Positions 1-7,702 of a DNA stretch of 64,000 nt are shown here, in pieces. Numbering within the stretch: position 1 is the stretch's first letter; each line of letters starts with the position of its first letter. A program made the position numbers and the translations under genes. Under the pieces are notes generated by a model, which saw only the letters and a list, made by a program, of their open reading frames with translations, searched no databases and was not told the origin of the DNA. The stretch is from Chromohalobacter sp. 296-RDG (GTDB lineage Bacteria; Pseudomonadota; Gammaproteobacteria; Pseudomonadales; Halomonadaceae), in assembly GCF_029889885.1 (NCBI RefSeq), contig NZ_JARANY010000007.1, forward strand, positions 1-64,000, written 5' to 3'.

Positions 1-1456
1 ACCGCTGCATGACGCCATCTATGCGGTGATGACACCTGTCAGCGATTTCATCTGGTCGTATATTCTCGTTTATCTCTTGTTGGGCGCGGGGGTGTTGTTC
101 ACCGTGCTGACACGCGGCATGCAGTTTCGCCTGTTCGGGCATATGGCACGCGTGACCTTCAACAGCCGGGGCGCCGGCGAAGGCGTCAGCGGCTTTCAGG
201 CGTTTGCCACGTCGCTGGCGGCGCGCGTGGGGACTGGCAACCTGGCCGGCGTGGCCATCGCCTTGTGGGTCGGTGGCCCGGGCGCGATCTTCTGGATGTG
301 GGTCACCGCGCTGGTCGGGTTCGCCACCTCGTTCGTCGAGTCGACTCTGGCGCAGACTTATAAGAAGCGTCATGAAGACGGTGTGTATCGCGGCGGTCCC
401 GCCTACTATATCGAACGCACGTTGGGTTGGCGCTGGATGAGTCTGCTGTTCGCTTTCTTTTTGCTGGTGGCCTATGGCCTGGCCTTCAACGGTGCCCAGG
501 CCAACACCATCGCCCAAGGCATGAACCAGGCCTTCGGCATGCCCAACTGGGTCACCGGGTTGATTCTGGTCGGTGTCGTGGCCGTGGTCATCTACGGCGG
601 GCTCAAGTCCATCGCGCGCACGGCGGAAAAGATCGTGCCCGTGATGGCCGTCGCCTACTTGCTGGTGGCGCTGGTGGTGCTGGCGCTCAATATCACCGCG
701 GTGCCTGAGATGCTGGCGCTGATCGTCAAGAGCGCCTTCGGCTATGGCCCAGCAGTGGGCGGCGCGGCCGGTTATGCTATCAAGACGGCGATGGAGAATG
801 GCATCAAGCGTGGCCTGTTTTCCAACGAGGCGGGCATGGGCTCGGCGCCCAACGCGGCGGCCCAGGCCAACGTCAAGCACCCCGCTGCGCAGGGGCTGGT
901 ACAGTCGTTCGGCGTGTTCGTCGATACCCTGGTGATCTGCAGCTGCACGGCGGTGGTGATCCTGCTTTCCGGCGTCTATGAGAAGTTGATGGCCAATTCG
1001 CCGGGACAGGACATCGTGGGCATCCAGCTCACTCAGGACGCCATGGCGGATCACTTCGGCGGCTTCGGCGAGATCTTCATCGCCGTTGCCATTCTACTGT
1101 TCGCCTTTACCTCGATCATCGCCAACTTCTCGTTCGCCACGGTCAATATCGAGTACATGTTCAAACGCCATGCCAAGGGCGCAGTACAAGCGTTGCGCCT
1201 GGCCGTGCTGGCCATGGTGATGATCGGCTCGGTGTCACAACTGACCTTCGTATGGGACTTCGCCGATCTTTCCATGGGCCTGATGGCGACCACCAACCTG
1301 ATCGCGATCCTGATTCTGGCGCCGATCGCCATGCGCGTGCTCAAGGATTACGAGCGCCAGCGGCGCGAGGGCGTGCGCGAGCCGCGCTTCGATCCCAAGG
1401 TGCTCAAGCGACCCGAACAAGTCGATGACGACGTATGGCCGCCCAAGGATTCTTGA
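1..1456 (+). CDS. Sodium:alanine symporter family (AGCS) protein, 5' end outside window
   Basis: Inner-membrane Na+-coupled amino-acid (alanine/glycine type) symporter. Many hydrophobic segments are visible. The AGCS-typical N-terminal third has the GTGNLAGVAIAL stretch followed by GGPGAIFWMWVTAL and a GGPAYYI motif, and SNEAGMGSAPNAAAQA lies mid-protein. A GTG at 26 could start a 476-residue product. However, the frame stays open to the window edge and the upstream codons read LHDAIYAV, which looks like the normal AGCS N-terminus, so I think the true start lies before base 1. The C-terminus is hydrophilic and ends at 1456, just before the thiS promoter region. Family assignment is firm; the substrate is not readable. 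Confidence 0.9.
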   Translation, partial: PLHDAIYAVMTPVSDFIWSYILVYLLLGAGVLFTVLTRGMQFRLFGHMARVTFNSRGAGEGVSGFQAFATSLAARVGTGNLAGVAIALWVGGPGAIFWMWVTALVGFATSFVESTLAQTYKKRHEDGVYRGGPAYYIERTLGWRWMSLLFAFFLLVAYGLAFNGAQANTIAQGMNQAFGMPNWVTGLILVGVVAVVIYGGLKSIARTAEKIVPVMAVAYLLVALVVLALNITAVPEMLALIVKSAFGYGPAVGGAAGYAIKTAMENGIKRGLFSNEAGMGSAPNAAAQANVKHPAAQGLVQSFGVFVDTLVICSCTAVVILLSGVYEKLMANSPGQDIVGIQLTQDAMADHFGGFGEIFIAVAILLFAFTSIIANFSFATVNIEYMFKRHAKGAVQALRLAVLAMVMIGSVSQLTFVWDFADLSMGLMATTNLIAILILAPIAMRVLKDYERQRREGVREPRFDPKVLKRPEQVDDDVWPPKDS

Positions 1457-1472
1457 ACACGGCATTTGGCGT

Positions 1473-1478
1473 TATAAT
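1473..1478 (+). promoter_or_regulatory. Probable -10 element upstream of thiS
   Basis: A perfect TATAAT lies 35 bases before the thiS start and just after the symporter stop. No convincing -35 sits at 16-18 bp; TTGAAC at 1453-1458 is only 14 bp away. A promoter here would give the thiamine/trmB genes their own transcript. Confidence 0.4.
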
Positions 1479-1512
1479 GATGGTCTCTCCCCACCTAACG
1501 TGAGAGGCCGTC

Positions 1513-1713
1513 ATGCACATTCAGCTCAACGGCGATCAGCGCGAGCTCGCGTCCCAGCTGACGATCAGTGAGTTGATCGAGCAACTCGCATTGACCGGGC
1601 GCCGCATCGCCGTCGAAGTCAACGAGGAAATCGTGCCGCGCAGCCAGCATGCCGAGATCCGCCTGTCCCCGGGCGATCGTGTGGAAATCGTGCATGCCAT
1701 CGGCGGCGGCTGA
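1513..1713 (+). CDS. thiS: Sulfur carrier protein ThiS
   Basis: Small ubiquitin-like sulfur carrier for the thiazole half of thiamine. It is adenylated and thiocarboxylated at its C-terminal glycine, then donates sulfur to ThiG. The 66-residue product has the expected length and ends in the required Gly-Gly (AIGGG). An AGAGG Shine-Dalgarno-like sequence precedes the ATG. It lies directly upstream of thiG, the usual partner. No thiC, thiE or TPP riboswitch is visible here; thiD is about 12 kb away on the other strand. Confidence 0.95.
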   Translation: MHIQLNGDQRELASQLTISELIEQLALTGRRIAVEVNEEIVPRSQHAEIRLSPGDRVEIVHAIGGG

Positions 1714-1792
1714 TGTTACTCGCTCGCCGACGCGCGGGGCCGCATAGCGGCCCGAGTGTGTCGGCGGCTCCCTTTACGCCAGGAGGTTCGTC

Positions 1793-2593
1793 ATGCCCGC
1801 TGATCAGCGCCAGGACATTCCATTGACCGTCGCCGGTCGCGTCTTCTCCTCACGCTTGCTGGTGGGCACCGGCAAATACCGTGATTTCGACGAGACCGCC
1901 GCAGCCGTCGAGGCAAGTGGCACTGAACTCGTCACCGTGGCGGTGCGCCGCACCAATCTGGGCCAGAATCCCGATGAGCCCAATCTGCTCGACGCCTTGC
2001 CGACGAGTCGTTACACGATCCTGCCCAACACGGCGGGTTGCTATACCGCCAAGGAGGCGGTGCGGACCTGCAAGCTGGCACGCGAACTGCTCGATGGTCA
2101 TAACCTGGTCAAGCTTGAGGTGCTGGGCGACGATGGCACGCTCTACCCCAATGTAGTCGAGACCCTCAAGGCCGCCGAAACGCTGGTCAACGACGGTTTC
2201 GATGTCATGGTGTACACCAGCGATGATCCTATCGTTGCCAAGGAGTTGGAGCGCATCGGCTGTTGTGCGGTGATGCCGCTGGGGTCGTTGATCGGCTCGG
2301 GGCACGGCCTGCTCAATCCGGCAACGCTCGAGATCATCCTCGACAATGCCGAGGTGCCGATTCTGGTCGATGCCGGTATCGGCACGCCCTCGGATGCCGC
2401 CCTGGCCATGGAAATGGGCTGTGCCGGTGTGTTGGTCAACTCGGCCATCGCTCAGGCCCAGCAACCGACGCGCATGGCGCATGCCATGAAGCTAGCGGTT
2501 GAGGCCGGACGTGAAGCGTATCTGGCCGAGCGCATGCCACGCCGCGCCTCCGCGAGCCCATCCTCGCCCTTCGCCGGGCGCATCAATGCCTGA
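1793..2593 (+). CDS. thiG: Thiazole synthase ThiG
   Basis: Condenses 1-deoxy-D-xylulose 5-phosphate, dehydroglycine/glycine imine and the ThiS thiocarboxylate into the thiazole phosphate of thiamine. The 266-residue TIM-barrel protein has the Schiff-base lysine in [10 protein letters not shown] (about K107). It also carries the phosphate-binding glycine-rich loops [12 protein letters not shown] and [12 protein letters not shown], then [11 protein letters not shown]. An AGGAGG ribosome-binding site lies 6 bases before the ATG. It follows thiS by 79 bases and is probably co-transcribed with it. The C-terminal extension (about residues 245-266) is not family-conserved. Confidence 0.96.
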   Translation: MPADQRQDIPLTVAGRVFSSRLLVGTGKYRDFDETAAAVEASGTELVTVAVRRTNLGQNPDEPNLLDALPTSRYTILPNTAGCYTAKEAVRTCKLARELLDGHNLVKLEVLGDDGTLYPNVVETLKAAETLVNDGFDVMVYTSDDPIVAKELERIGCCAVMPLGSLIGSGHGLLNPATLEIILDNAEVPILVDAGIGTPSDAALAMEMGCAGVLVNSAIAQAQQPTRMAHAMKLAVEAGREAYLAERMPRRASASPSSPFAGRINA

Positions 2594-2650
2594 ATTTTCA
2601 TGCGGCCCACGTGGCCGCTTTCGCCATGTGATCGATAACGCAGACTTGCC

Positions 2651-3400
2651 ATGAGTGATTCACCATCGTCTTCCTCCGAGAACGTCTCTGAGACGTCCTC
2701 GGCATCATCCACACGCCCACCGCGCGGCATCAAGAGCTACGTGCTGCGCGCCGGGCGCATGACCGTTGCCCAGTCGCGGGGGCTTGAGGAGGTCTGGCCG
2801 CGCCTGGGGCTGAGCGTTGCCGATGGCCGTCAGTCGCTGGAGACGCTCTTCGGTCGACAGGCGCCCTGCGTCGTCGAGATCGGCTTTGGCATGGGCCAGT
2901 CGCTGGTCGAACAGGCGAGCGCGCATCCCGAGACCGACTTCATCGGCATCGAGGTGCATGCGCCGGGGGTCGGCAAGTTGCTCGACGAGGCGGATAAGCG
3001 CGGTCTGACCAACCTGCGTGTGTACCGTGAAGACGCCCTGGAAGTGCTCGACAAGTGCTTGCCCGAGTCGAGCCTGGCGGGGCTGCAGCTGTTCTTCCCC
3101 GATCCTTGGCCGAAGAAAAAGCACCACAAGCGGCGGATCGTGCAGCCGGCCTTCGTCGAACAGGTGCGCACGCGTCTGGCGCCTGGTGGCTATCTGCACA
3201 TGGCAACCGATTGGGAGGCCTATGCCGAGCATATGGTCGAGATCATGGAGGCGGCGCCGGGTTATCGCAATACGGCATTGGCCGAGAGCTCGCCCTACGT
3301 ACCGCGACCGGAATTTCGCCCGCTGACAAAGTTCGAGAGCCGTGGCGAAAAGCTCGGCCATGGGGTCTGGGATCTGATCTATGCCCGTGAGGACGGATAG
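2651..3400 (+). CDS. trmB: tRNA (guanine-N7-)-methyltransferase TrmB
   Basis: SAM-dependent methyltransferase that makes m7G46 in the tRNA variable loop. The 249-residue protein shows the SAM-binding motif [16 protein letters not shown], the acidic [14 protein letters not shown] strand and the TrmB signature [15 protein letters not shown] followed by a C-terminal [13 protein letters not shown] motif. The first 30 residues are a Ser-rich extension. The gene follows thiG by 57 bases, an order also known in pseudomonads, and ends just before a rho-independent terminator. Confidence 0.96.
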   Translation: MSDSPSSSSENVSETSSASSTRPPRGIKSYVLRAGRMTVAQSRGLEEVWPRLGLSVADGRQSLETLFGRQAPCVVEIGFGMGQSLVEQASAHPETDFIGIEVHAPGVGKLLDEADKRGLTNLRVYREDALEVLDKCLPESSLAGLQLFFPDPWPKKKHHKRRIVQPAFVEQVRTRLAPGGYLHMATDWEAYAEHMVEIMEAAPGYRNTALAESSPYVPRPEFRPLTKFESRGEKLGHGVWDLIYAREDG

Positions 3401-3442
3401 TGCACGCTGCAGCACCGCTCTTACAGAACGCTGATTCCCACG

Positions 3443-3466
3443 AAAACCGCTGCTTGGCGGTTTTTT
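3443..3466 (+). terminator. Rho-independent terminator after trmB
   Basis: AAAACCGC (3443-3450), six-base loop, GCGGTTTT (3457-3464), continuing into a T tract to 3466. It ends the thiSG-trmB transcript on the plus strand. Confidence 0.8.
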
Positions 3467-3550
3467 CGATTCTGGCTGATCTGAATCACGACACGGCTGA
3501 CAAGATGCTGACAAAGTGCCGCCTCCCTTGGCGCCGGACCGGATGCGCGT

Positions 3551-3575
3551 AAAAAAAGCCGCCCGGGTGGGCGGC
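3551..3575 (-). terminator. Strong rho-independent terminator (minus strand)
   Basis: Stem GCCGCCC/GGGCGGC (3558-3564 with 3569-3575), four-base loop, and seven A at 3551-3557 that read as a T run on the minus strand. It would end the sRNA candidate and any read-through from the AEC permease gene. Confidence 0.88.
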
Positions 3576-3665
3576 TTAAAGACCGTGACTAGCTTGATGA
3601 GGAGATAACCATGGGCAGGAACCTGACATTCGCTGCTTAGGTCAGTGGCGCTTGGCAGCGCCACG
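3551..3665 (-). ncRNA. Candidate Fur-regulated small RNA (PrrF/RyhB-like architecture)
   Basis: Read on the minus strand, about 115 nt run from a predicted start near 3665 to the T tract at 3557-3551. Seen directly: a 5' hairpin GTGGCGC-TGCCAA-GCGCCAC (about 3645-3664); an unstructured-looking middle containing CCATGGTTATCTCCTCATC, which is anti-Shine-Dalgarno in character; and a strong terminator GCCGCCC-ACCC-GGGCGGC followed by seven T. A promoter with Fur-box-like sites lies directly upstream. No protein-coding frame on this strand looks real. Size and layout match the iron-sparing sRNAs RyhB and PrrF, which Fur-Fe represses and which block mRNAs of iron-using proteins. Sequence similarity to those RNAs was not established, so the function is inferred. 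Confidence 0.6.
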
Positions 3666-3671
3666 GTTGTT

Positions 3672-3722
3672 AAGGTAAACCATTCTCATTTGAGTCGTCA
3701 AGCGTAACGAGAATATTTTTCA
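3672..3722 (-). promoter_or_regulatory. Promoter with two Fur-box-like sites for the sRNA candidate
   Basis: On the minus strand, -35 TTGACG (3701-3696), an 18-bp spacer and -10 TACCTT (3677-3672). Against the TGATAAT-N-ATTATCA Fur consensus, plus-strand 3708-3722 (CGAGAATATTTTTCA) matches 10 of 14 informative positions, just upstream of the -35. A second, weaker site (3674-3688; minus-strand TGAGAATGGTTTACC, 9 of 14) overlaps the spacer and -10. This arrangement would let Fur-Fe occlude RNA polymerase. Confidence 0.55.
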
Positions 3723-3742
3723 CTTAGTATGTATCAAGAGGC

Positions 3743-4657
3743 TTAGCCTGCCAGTGCCATCCACGCCGGCAGCGTCACCATGGCCAGTAGCGTCTGGCCG
3801 GTAATAAGCGCCGCCATCAGCTCGGCGTCGCCACCGAGCTGGCGGGCAAGGATATAGGCCGAGGTGGCGGTGGGCAGGGCGGCGAACAGCAGTGCGATGT
3901 CGCGGCTCACTGGGTCGAGCCCGGTCAGCCAGGCCAGGGCCAGCACGACCACGGGAGTGGCGCCGAGCTTGAGCGTGGCCGAGTACCAGAACGCGTGCCC
4001 GCTGCCGGCAAGGGCATTGGGTCGCAGGGCCACGCCTACGGCAATCAACCCTAGCGGGAGTGCGGCACGGCCGGTGAGTTCGACGGCGCTGCCCAGCCAG
4101 CCCGGCAGACCGATGCCGGTAACATTGAGGGCGATACCGAGCACACAGGCCAGGATCAGGGGGTTACGCAGCAGCGCGGCCAGGCTGCGCCCCAGACTGG
4201 AAGATCCCAGCGTGCCTGCGGCAATGAAACCGCTCACGCAGAGAATGTTGGCCAGCGGGACCATCAATGCCACGGCGACCGCCGCCACCGTCGCTCCGGC
4301 CTGGCCGTGCAGCGCGGCGGCGCCGGCGACACCTACGTAGGTATTGAAGCGCAGCGTGCCTTGCAGCACCGAGGTGAACGCCGGCGGCGCCAGCGCCAGG
4401 CGATGACGTGCGCACCAGAGTCCCAGCGCGAACAGCGCCATGGTGCCCATCAATACCACGGCCAGACGGAGAACCGGCACCTGCGCGACATCCGCCGTGG
4501 CCAGCGTCGAGACCAGCATTGCGGGGAATAGCAGAAAGTAGATCAGCCGTTCCATCGCGGGCCAGAAATCGCCTCCGGGAAAACGCCGCCAACCCAGCAG
4601 GGCGCCGAGTAGAATCAGTAAAAACAGAGGGCCCAGGGCCCCAGTGACACCGCTCAT
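3743..4657 (-). CDS. AEC family (auxin efflux carrier-like) permease
   Basis: Predicted inner-membrane transporter of the AEC/Mem_trans family, whose bacterial members move small carboxylates such as malate or malonate. The 304-residue protein has about ten hydrophobic segments in two five-helix halves, with an N-terminal LFLLILLGALLGW helix, FLLFPAMLVSTLA, and the C-terminal LFAALPTATSAYILARQLGGD motif typical of the family. It is transcribed alone, divergent from the next gene. The substrate is unknown. Confidence 0.85.
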   Translation of the reverse strand: MSGVTGALGPLFLLILLGALLGWRRFPGGDFWPAMERLIYFLLFPAMLVSTLATADVAQVPVLRLAVVLMGTMALFALGLWCARHRLALAPPAFTSVLQGTLRFNTYVGVAGAAALHGQAGATVAAVAVALMVPLANILCVSGFIAAGTLGSSSLGRSLAALLRNPLILACVLGIALNVTGIGLPGWLGSAVELTGRAALPLGLIAVGVALRPNALAGSGHAFWYSATLKLGATPVVVLALAWLTGLDPVSRDIALLFAALPTATSAYILARQLGGDAELMAALITGQTLLAMVTLPAWMALAG

Positions 4658-4742
4658 TGTGCCTCCGCTTGCGTAACTTCATGGACACCGGACGCTGACT
4701 GCAGCCAAGCTCGCCGGGACACGAACTGGTAAGCTTAGCGCG

Positions 4743-5267
4743 ATGCCCCTGGGTGATGGGATTCGACCTAACGATATGCAACATCATGATGAAGACCCGG
4801 TAAGATCTCCGCTGCTCAATCTACTCACGCTAGTGACGCTGGTGACGGTGCTGGTAGCGGCTGGTTATCTCGCCGATTATTACCTGCGTGATTCGCGCGA
4901 GAACGTCACCTGGTACCCCCCGCGCATGCATTGCGATCTGCGCGACGGGGCGTGCCGTACCGATATCGGCTTGAGCGGGACATTGCGTTTCGAGATACAC
5001 GGCGATTTCGCCTCGTACGAGCCGTTGACGCTGGATGTGCAGACATCCGGGATCGACGTGGAGTCCGCGGTCGTGGAGTTCGTCGGACGTGACATGAATA
5101 TGGGCCTTACTCGGGTCGCGTTGGAAGAAGTCGGTGATGGCCACTTCCGGGGCGTGGGCGAACTCCGTCCTTGCACGGAAACGGTCATGCCGTGGCGAGC
5201 ACAGGTGATTCTCGAGACCCCTGAGGGGCAAGAGGGAAGCTGGTTCGATTTCGATATTCACCGCTAG
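4743..5267 (+). CDS. Membrane-anchored FixH/YtkA-like periplasmic protein
   Basis: Unrecognised by name. It has a short hydrophilic N-terminus, one transmembrane helix (LLTLVTLVTVLVAAGYLADYY) and a periplasmic beta-rich domain of about 125 residues. That domain carries a MNMGLTRVAL segment, a DGHFRGVGELRPC turn and a late MPWRAQVIL strand. This pattern recalls FixH/YtkA-like domains found near cytochrome oxidase and copper genes, but no such genes adjoin it. Two cysteines sit near the domain start (MHCDLRDGACR) and one in LRPC. Neither the ATG at 4743 nor the in-frame ATG at 4776 has a clear ribosome-binding site, so the product is 174 or 163 residues. The family call is tentative. Confidence 0.6.
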   Translation: MPLGDGIRPNDMQHHDEDPVRSPLLNLLTLVTLVTVLVAAGYLADYYLRDSRENVTWYPPRMHCDLRDGACRTDIGLSGTLRFEIHGDFASYEPLTLDVQTSGIDVESAVVEFVGRDMNMGLTRVALEEVGDGHFRGVGELRPCTETVMPWRAQVILETPEGQEGSWFDFDIHR

Positions 5268-5612
5268 GTGCGGCATGCCTAGTAACATTTGTCCACATTA
5301 TAGCAATCGCCCTTGCCATGCGGCTTGTGGGTAAGCCAACGCTTACTCTGCACCCTTCTCTAGATGGCGAATTTTTAAAAAAATCAGTTAAAACAATAAT
5401 TTGATGATTATTTTGATGTGACTGCGAGGCGTGCTGGACGGCAGGCGAGCATCATGAAAGGGCGCCATGAGGTCAGGAAAGCCGGTTTTCACCGCCAAGC
5501 CACAGACGCTCCACAAAACTATCCACAGGTAGTGATGGATATAGGGGTGTGGAAAACGCACAGCGAAGCGTCCGGAAAGAAGGCAATGCGCAGCAAGGCG
5601 AGAACAGCATGA
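5268..5612. other. Non-coding stretch with AT-rich core flanked by DnaA-box-like 9-mers
   Basis: No credible gene lies between 5268 and the FKBP terminator. An AT-rich segment (about 5367-5417) is flanked by sequences close to the DnaA box TTATCCACA: TTGTCCACA (5289-5297, plus), TTACCCACA (5326-5334, minus), CTATCCACA (5519-5527, plus) and TTTTCCACA (5548-5556, minus, fits TTWTNCACA). The first three each differ by one base from the strict consensus. This resembles origin or DnaA-titration architecture. The strand layout of neighbouring genes gives no sign of a replichore switch here. Confidence 0.4.
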
Positions 5613-5646
5613 AGAGAAATGCCAGGCGCCTCGCGAGGCACCTGGC
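5613..5646 (-). terminator. Terminator after the FKBP gene
   Basis: Minus-strand stem GCCAGGTGCCTC/GAGGCGCCTGGC (5646-5621, one mismatch-type wobble) followed by ATTTCTCTT. The T tract is moderate. It lies just beyond the isomerase stop at 5658. Confidence 0.65.
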
Positions 5647-5657
5647 GTGACGAGCGC

Positions 5658-6395
5658 TTACTCGTCGGCCGACGCCTCTTGGTCGTCGCCGGCTTCGATA
5701 CCCAGCAGCTCGATCTTGAAGGTAAGTGCCTGGTTGGGACCGATTGGGCCACCGGTGCCACCCTGGCCATAGGCGAGATCGGCGGGTACGTAGAGCATCC
5801 AGGTATCGCCTACCTGCATCTTCTGTAGTGCTTCCTGCCAACCCTCGATGACCTGGCCAACCTGGAAGGTGATCGGTTCGCCGCGCTCGTAGGAGCTATC
5901 GAACACGGTACCGTCGGGCAGTTTGCCTTCGTAGTTGACCTTCACGGTATCGTCGGAACTGGGTGTTTCACCGTCGCCGGATTCGAGTACCTTGTACTGC
6001 AGCCCCGAGTCGGTGACTTTCACACCGTCCTTCTTGGCGTTCTCTTCAAGGAACGCCTCGCTGGCCTTGCGGTTCTCTTCGGCTGACTGCGCCTTTTCTT
6101 TCTTCTGCTCAGCCATCTTCTTCTTTTGCTCGGCCATCTTCTGCTTCTTGAAGTCAGAGAGCGTGGTGGCGATTTCGTCATCGCTCATCTGCAGGTCGTC
6201 GCCGGCGTAAACGTCCTTGACCGCTTGGGTGAAGGCGTCGGTATCGAGATCCGAGATGTCCTGCTTAATGCTTTGGCCGAGAGTCGCGCCAATGCTATAG
6301 CTGAGCTTGGCTTCGTCGCTCTGCGGGGCAGCCATGGTCAGCAGCGGCGTCGCTACGAGGCCGCCGAAAGCCACAGCTGTCATCAAACGTTTCAT
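5658..6395 (-). CDS. FKBP-type peptidyl-prolyl cis-trans isomerase (FkpA/Mip-like)
   Basis: Periplasmic proline isomerase and chaperone. It has a signal peptide (MKRLMTAVAFGGLVATPLLTMAA), then an N-terminal helical dimerisation domain (SYSIGATLGQSIKQ...), a Lys/Glu-rich helix, and a C-terminal FKBP domain (about residues 135-232). The FKBP domain shows VKVNYEGKLPDGTVFDSSYERGEP, QVIEGWQEALQKMQVG and IPADLAYGQ-like VPADLAYGQGG, ending in LTFKIELLGIE. The linker contains a short internal repeat (KMAEQKK twice), and the tail is acidic. It is divergent from the TRAP binding-protein gene. The length of 245 residues is normal for FkpA/FklB relatives. Confidence 0.92.
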   Translation of the reverse strand: MKRLMTAVAFGGLVATPLLTMAAPQSDEAKLSYSIGATLGQSIKQDISDLDTDAFTQAVKDVYAGDDLQMSDDEIATTLSDFKKQKMAEQKKKMAEQKKEKAQSAEENRKASEAFLEENAKKDGVKVTDSGLQYKVLESGDGETPSSDDTVKVNYEGKLPDGTVFDSSYERGEPITFQVGQVIEGWQEALQKMQVGDTWMLYVPADLAYGQGGTGGPIGPNQALTFKIELLGIEAGDDQEASADE

Positions 6396-6541
6396 GAAAA
6401 CTCCTTAGCAAAATAAACAAACACCGCTCCTCGACTGTACCAGTACCGGTGCCGTTGCGCACCCGCGCGAAGGGGGACGACTTGACATCGACGCGACTTT
6501 GCTCTTCTCTGAATCTACATTGATAAGAAAGAGGGAACTCT

Positions 6542-7567
6542 ATGCAACTGCGCAATATCGTTCTGAGTATCACGGCGTTAGGCCTAGTCGGTGTCGCCTC
6601 CACGGCGTCTGCCGATACCTGGCGTTTTGGTCTCGAGGAGACCGAAGGTAGCGTGCAGTACGGCTATGCGGAAGAGTTCAAGAAATTGATCGAGGAAAAG
6701 AGCGACGGCGACATTACGGTCGAGTTGCTGCCGTATGGTTCCTGGGGGTCAAGCTACTCGGCGTTGTATGACGCCATCCAGAGCGGCGCCATTCCGCTCG
6801 GCTTCGGCTCCGGCTTCTTGGGCGGTACCGTCCCGGAAAGCCAGTTGATGAGTCTCAACTACGTCATGCCGAACGACCAGATGGAGACGGCCGAGATTCT
6901 CAACTCCGACGACTTCCTCAAGAGTGATGCCTGGCAGGACTCGTTCCGTGAGCGCGGGCTGGTGCCGCTGGGGGCCTTGCCCGAAGGGTACCAGGTCTGG
7001 ACGGCCAACAAGGAAATTCGTACCCCGGAGGATATGGACAACCTGCAGATCCGGGTCATGGATAACAGTCTGCTGCGCTCGACCTATGAGGCCTATGGCG
7101 CCTCGCCCATCACCATCGCCTACGGTGAGCTCTACAGCGCCCTGCAGCAAGGCCAGGCGGAAGGCAACATCCAGCCGGTCTTCGCCCACGAGAACATGGG
7201 CTTCTATGAAGTGCAGGATTATATGATCTTTGCCGAGCAGTCGCAGTTCATCGCCAACTTCATCGGTAACGAGGAGTGGTACGACGACCTGTCCGACGAT
7301 CAGCGCGAGATGCTCGAGTCCACGCTCGACGAGATGGTCCAGAAGGGTCACGATATTCAGACCCAGTTCAACTCCGAACGTCTCGAGACCATCAAGGACA
7401 AGAGCGACATCAGCATCGTCCATTTGGACGAGAATGAGCGTAATGCTTTCCGTAAGCTGGCCGAGCCGGTGCGTCAGGCCTACGTCGATATGGTCGGCGA
7501 ACGTGGTCAGAAAGCATTGGACATCGTGCTGGACCATGTCGATCGGTCTGACGACAAGGCGGAATAA
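6542..7567 (+). CDS. TRAP transporter substrate-binding protein, DctP family (TeaA-like)
   Basis: Periplasmic solute receptor of a tripartite ATP-independent transporter. It has a signal peptide ending TASADTWRFG. The DctP core carries the substrate-carboxylate arginine in NLQIRVMDNSLLRSTYEAYGA, followed by YGELYSALQQGQAEGN. The mature start WRFGLEETEGSVQ resembles the ectoine receptor TeaA of Halomonas (WRYAHEE.EG.VQ, from memory), so a compatible-solute-type ligand is possible but unproven. A GAGGGA ribosome-binding site precedes the ATG. Its likely permease partners dctQ and dctM lie downstream on the opposite strand rather than in the same operon. Confidence 0.9.
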   Translation: MQLRNIVLSITALGLVGVASTASADTWRFGLEETEGSVQYGYAEEFKKLIEEKSDGDITVELLPYGSWGSSYSALYDAIQSGAIPLGFGSGFLGGTVPESQLMSLNYVMPNDQMETAEILNSDDFLKSDAWQDSFRERGLVPLGALPEGYQVWTANKEIRTPEDMDNLQIRVMDNSLLRSTYEAYGASPITIAYGELYSALQQGQAEGNIQPVFAHENMGFYEVQDYMIFAEQSQFIANFIGNEEWYDDLSDDQREMLESTLDEMVQKGHDIQTQFNSERLETIKDKSDISIVHLDENERNAFRKLAEPVRQAYVDMVGERGQKALDIVLDHVDRSDDKAE

Positions 7568-7606
7568 GCTTGACCGTCAACGACTGACGTACTGAAAGAC
7601 CGCATG

Positions 7607-7641
7607 AAAAACCCCGGAAGCGTTGAGCTTCCGGGGTTTTT
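7607..7641. terminator. Bidirectional terminator between dctP and dctM
   Basis: A perfect 15-bp stem AAAAACCCCGGAAGC / GCTTCCGGGGTTTTT with a five-base loop has A and T flanks. It can end both the plus-strand dctP transcript and the minus-strand dctQM transcript. Confidence 0.9.
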
Positions 7642-7702
7642 ATACGTTTGGCCGTCGGTAGTGGCATGAAATGTGGCCCGACGAGGGCCGGGCCGGTTGC
7701 AC

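Noticed and set aside
3611-3640. Nine-codon plus-strand frame (MGRNLTFAA) behind a good Shine-Dalgarno
   Set aside because: It is the exact complement of the sRNA core, has no plus-strand promoter and lies after the trmB terminator. The apparent ribosome-binding site is better explained as the mirror of the sRNA's anti-Shine-Dalgarno segment.
5418-5612. 64-codon plus-strand frame in the DnaA-box region
   Set aside because: No ribosome-binding site, no recognisable domain, composition unlike neighbouring proteins, and it runs into the FKBP terminator.
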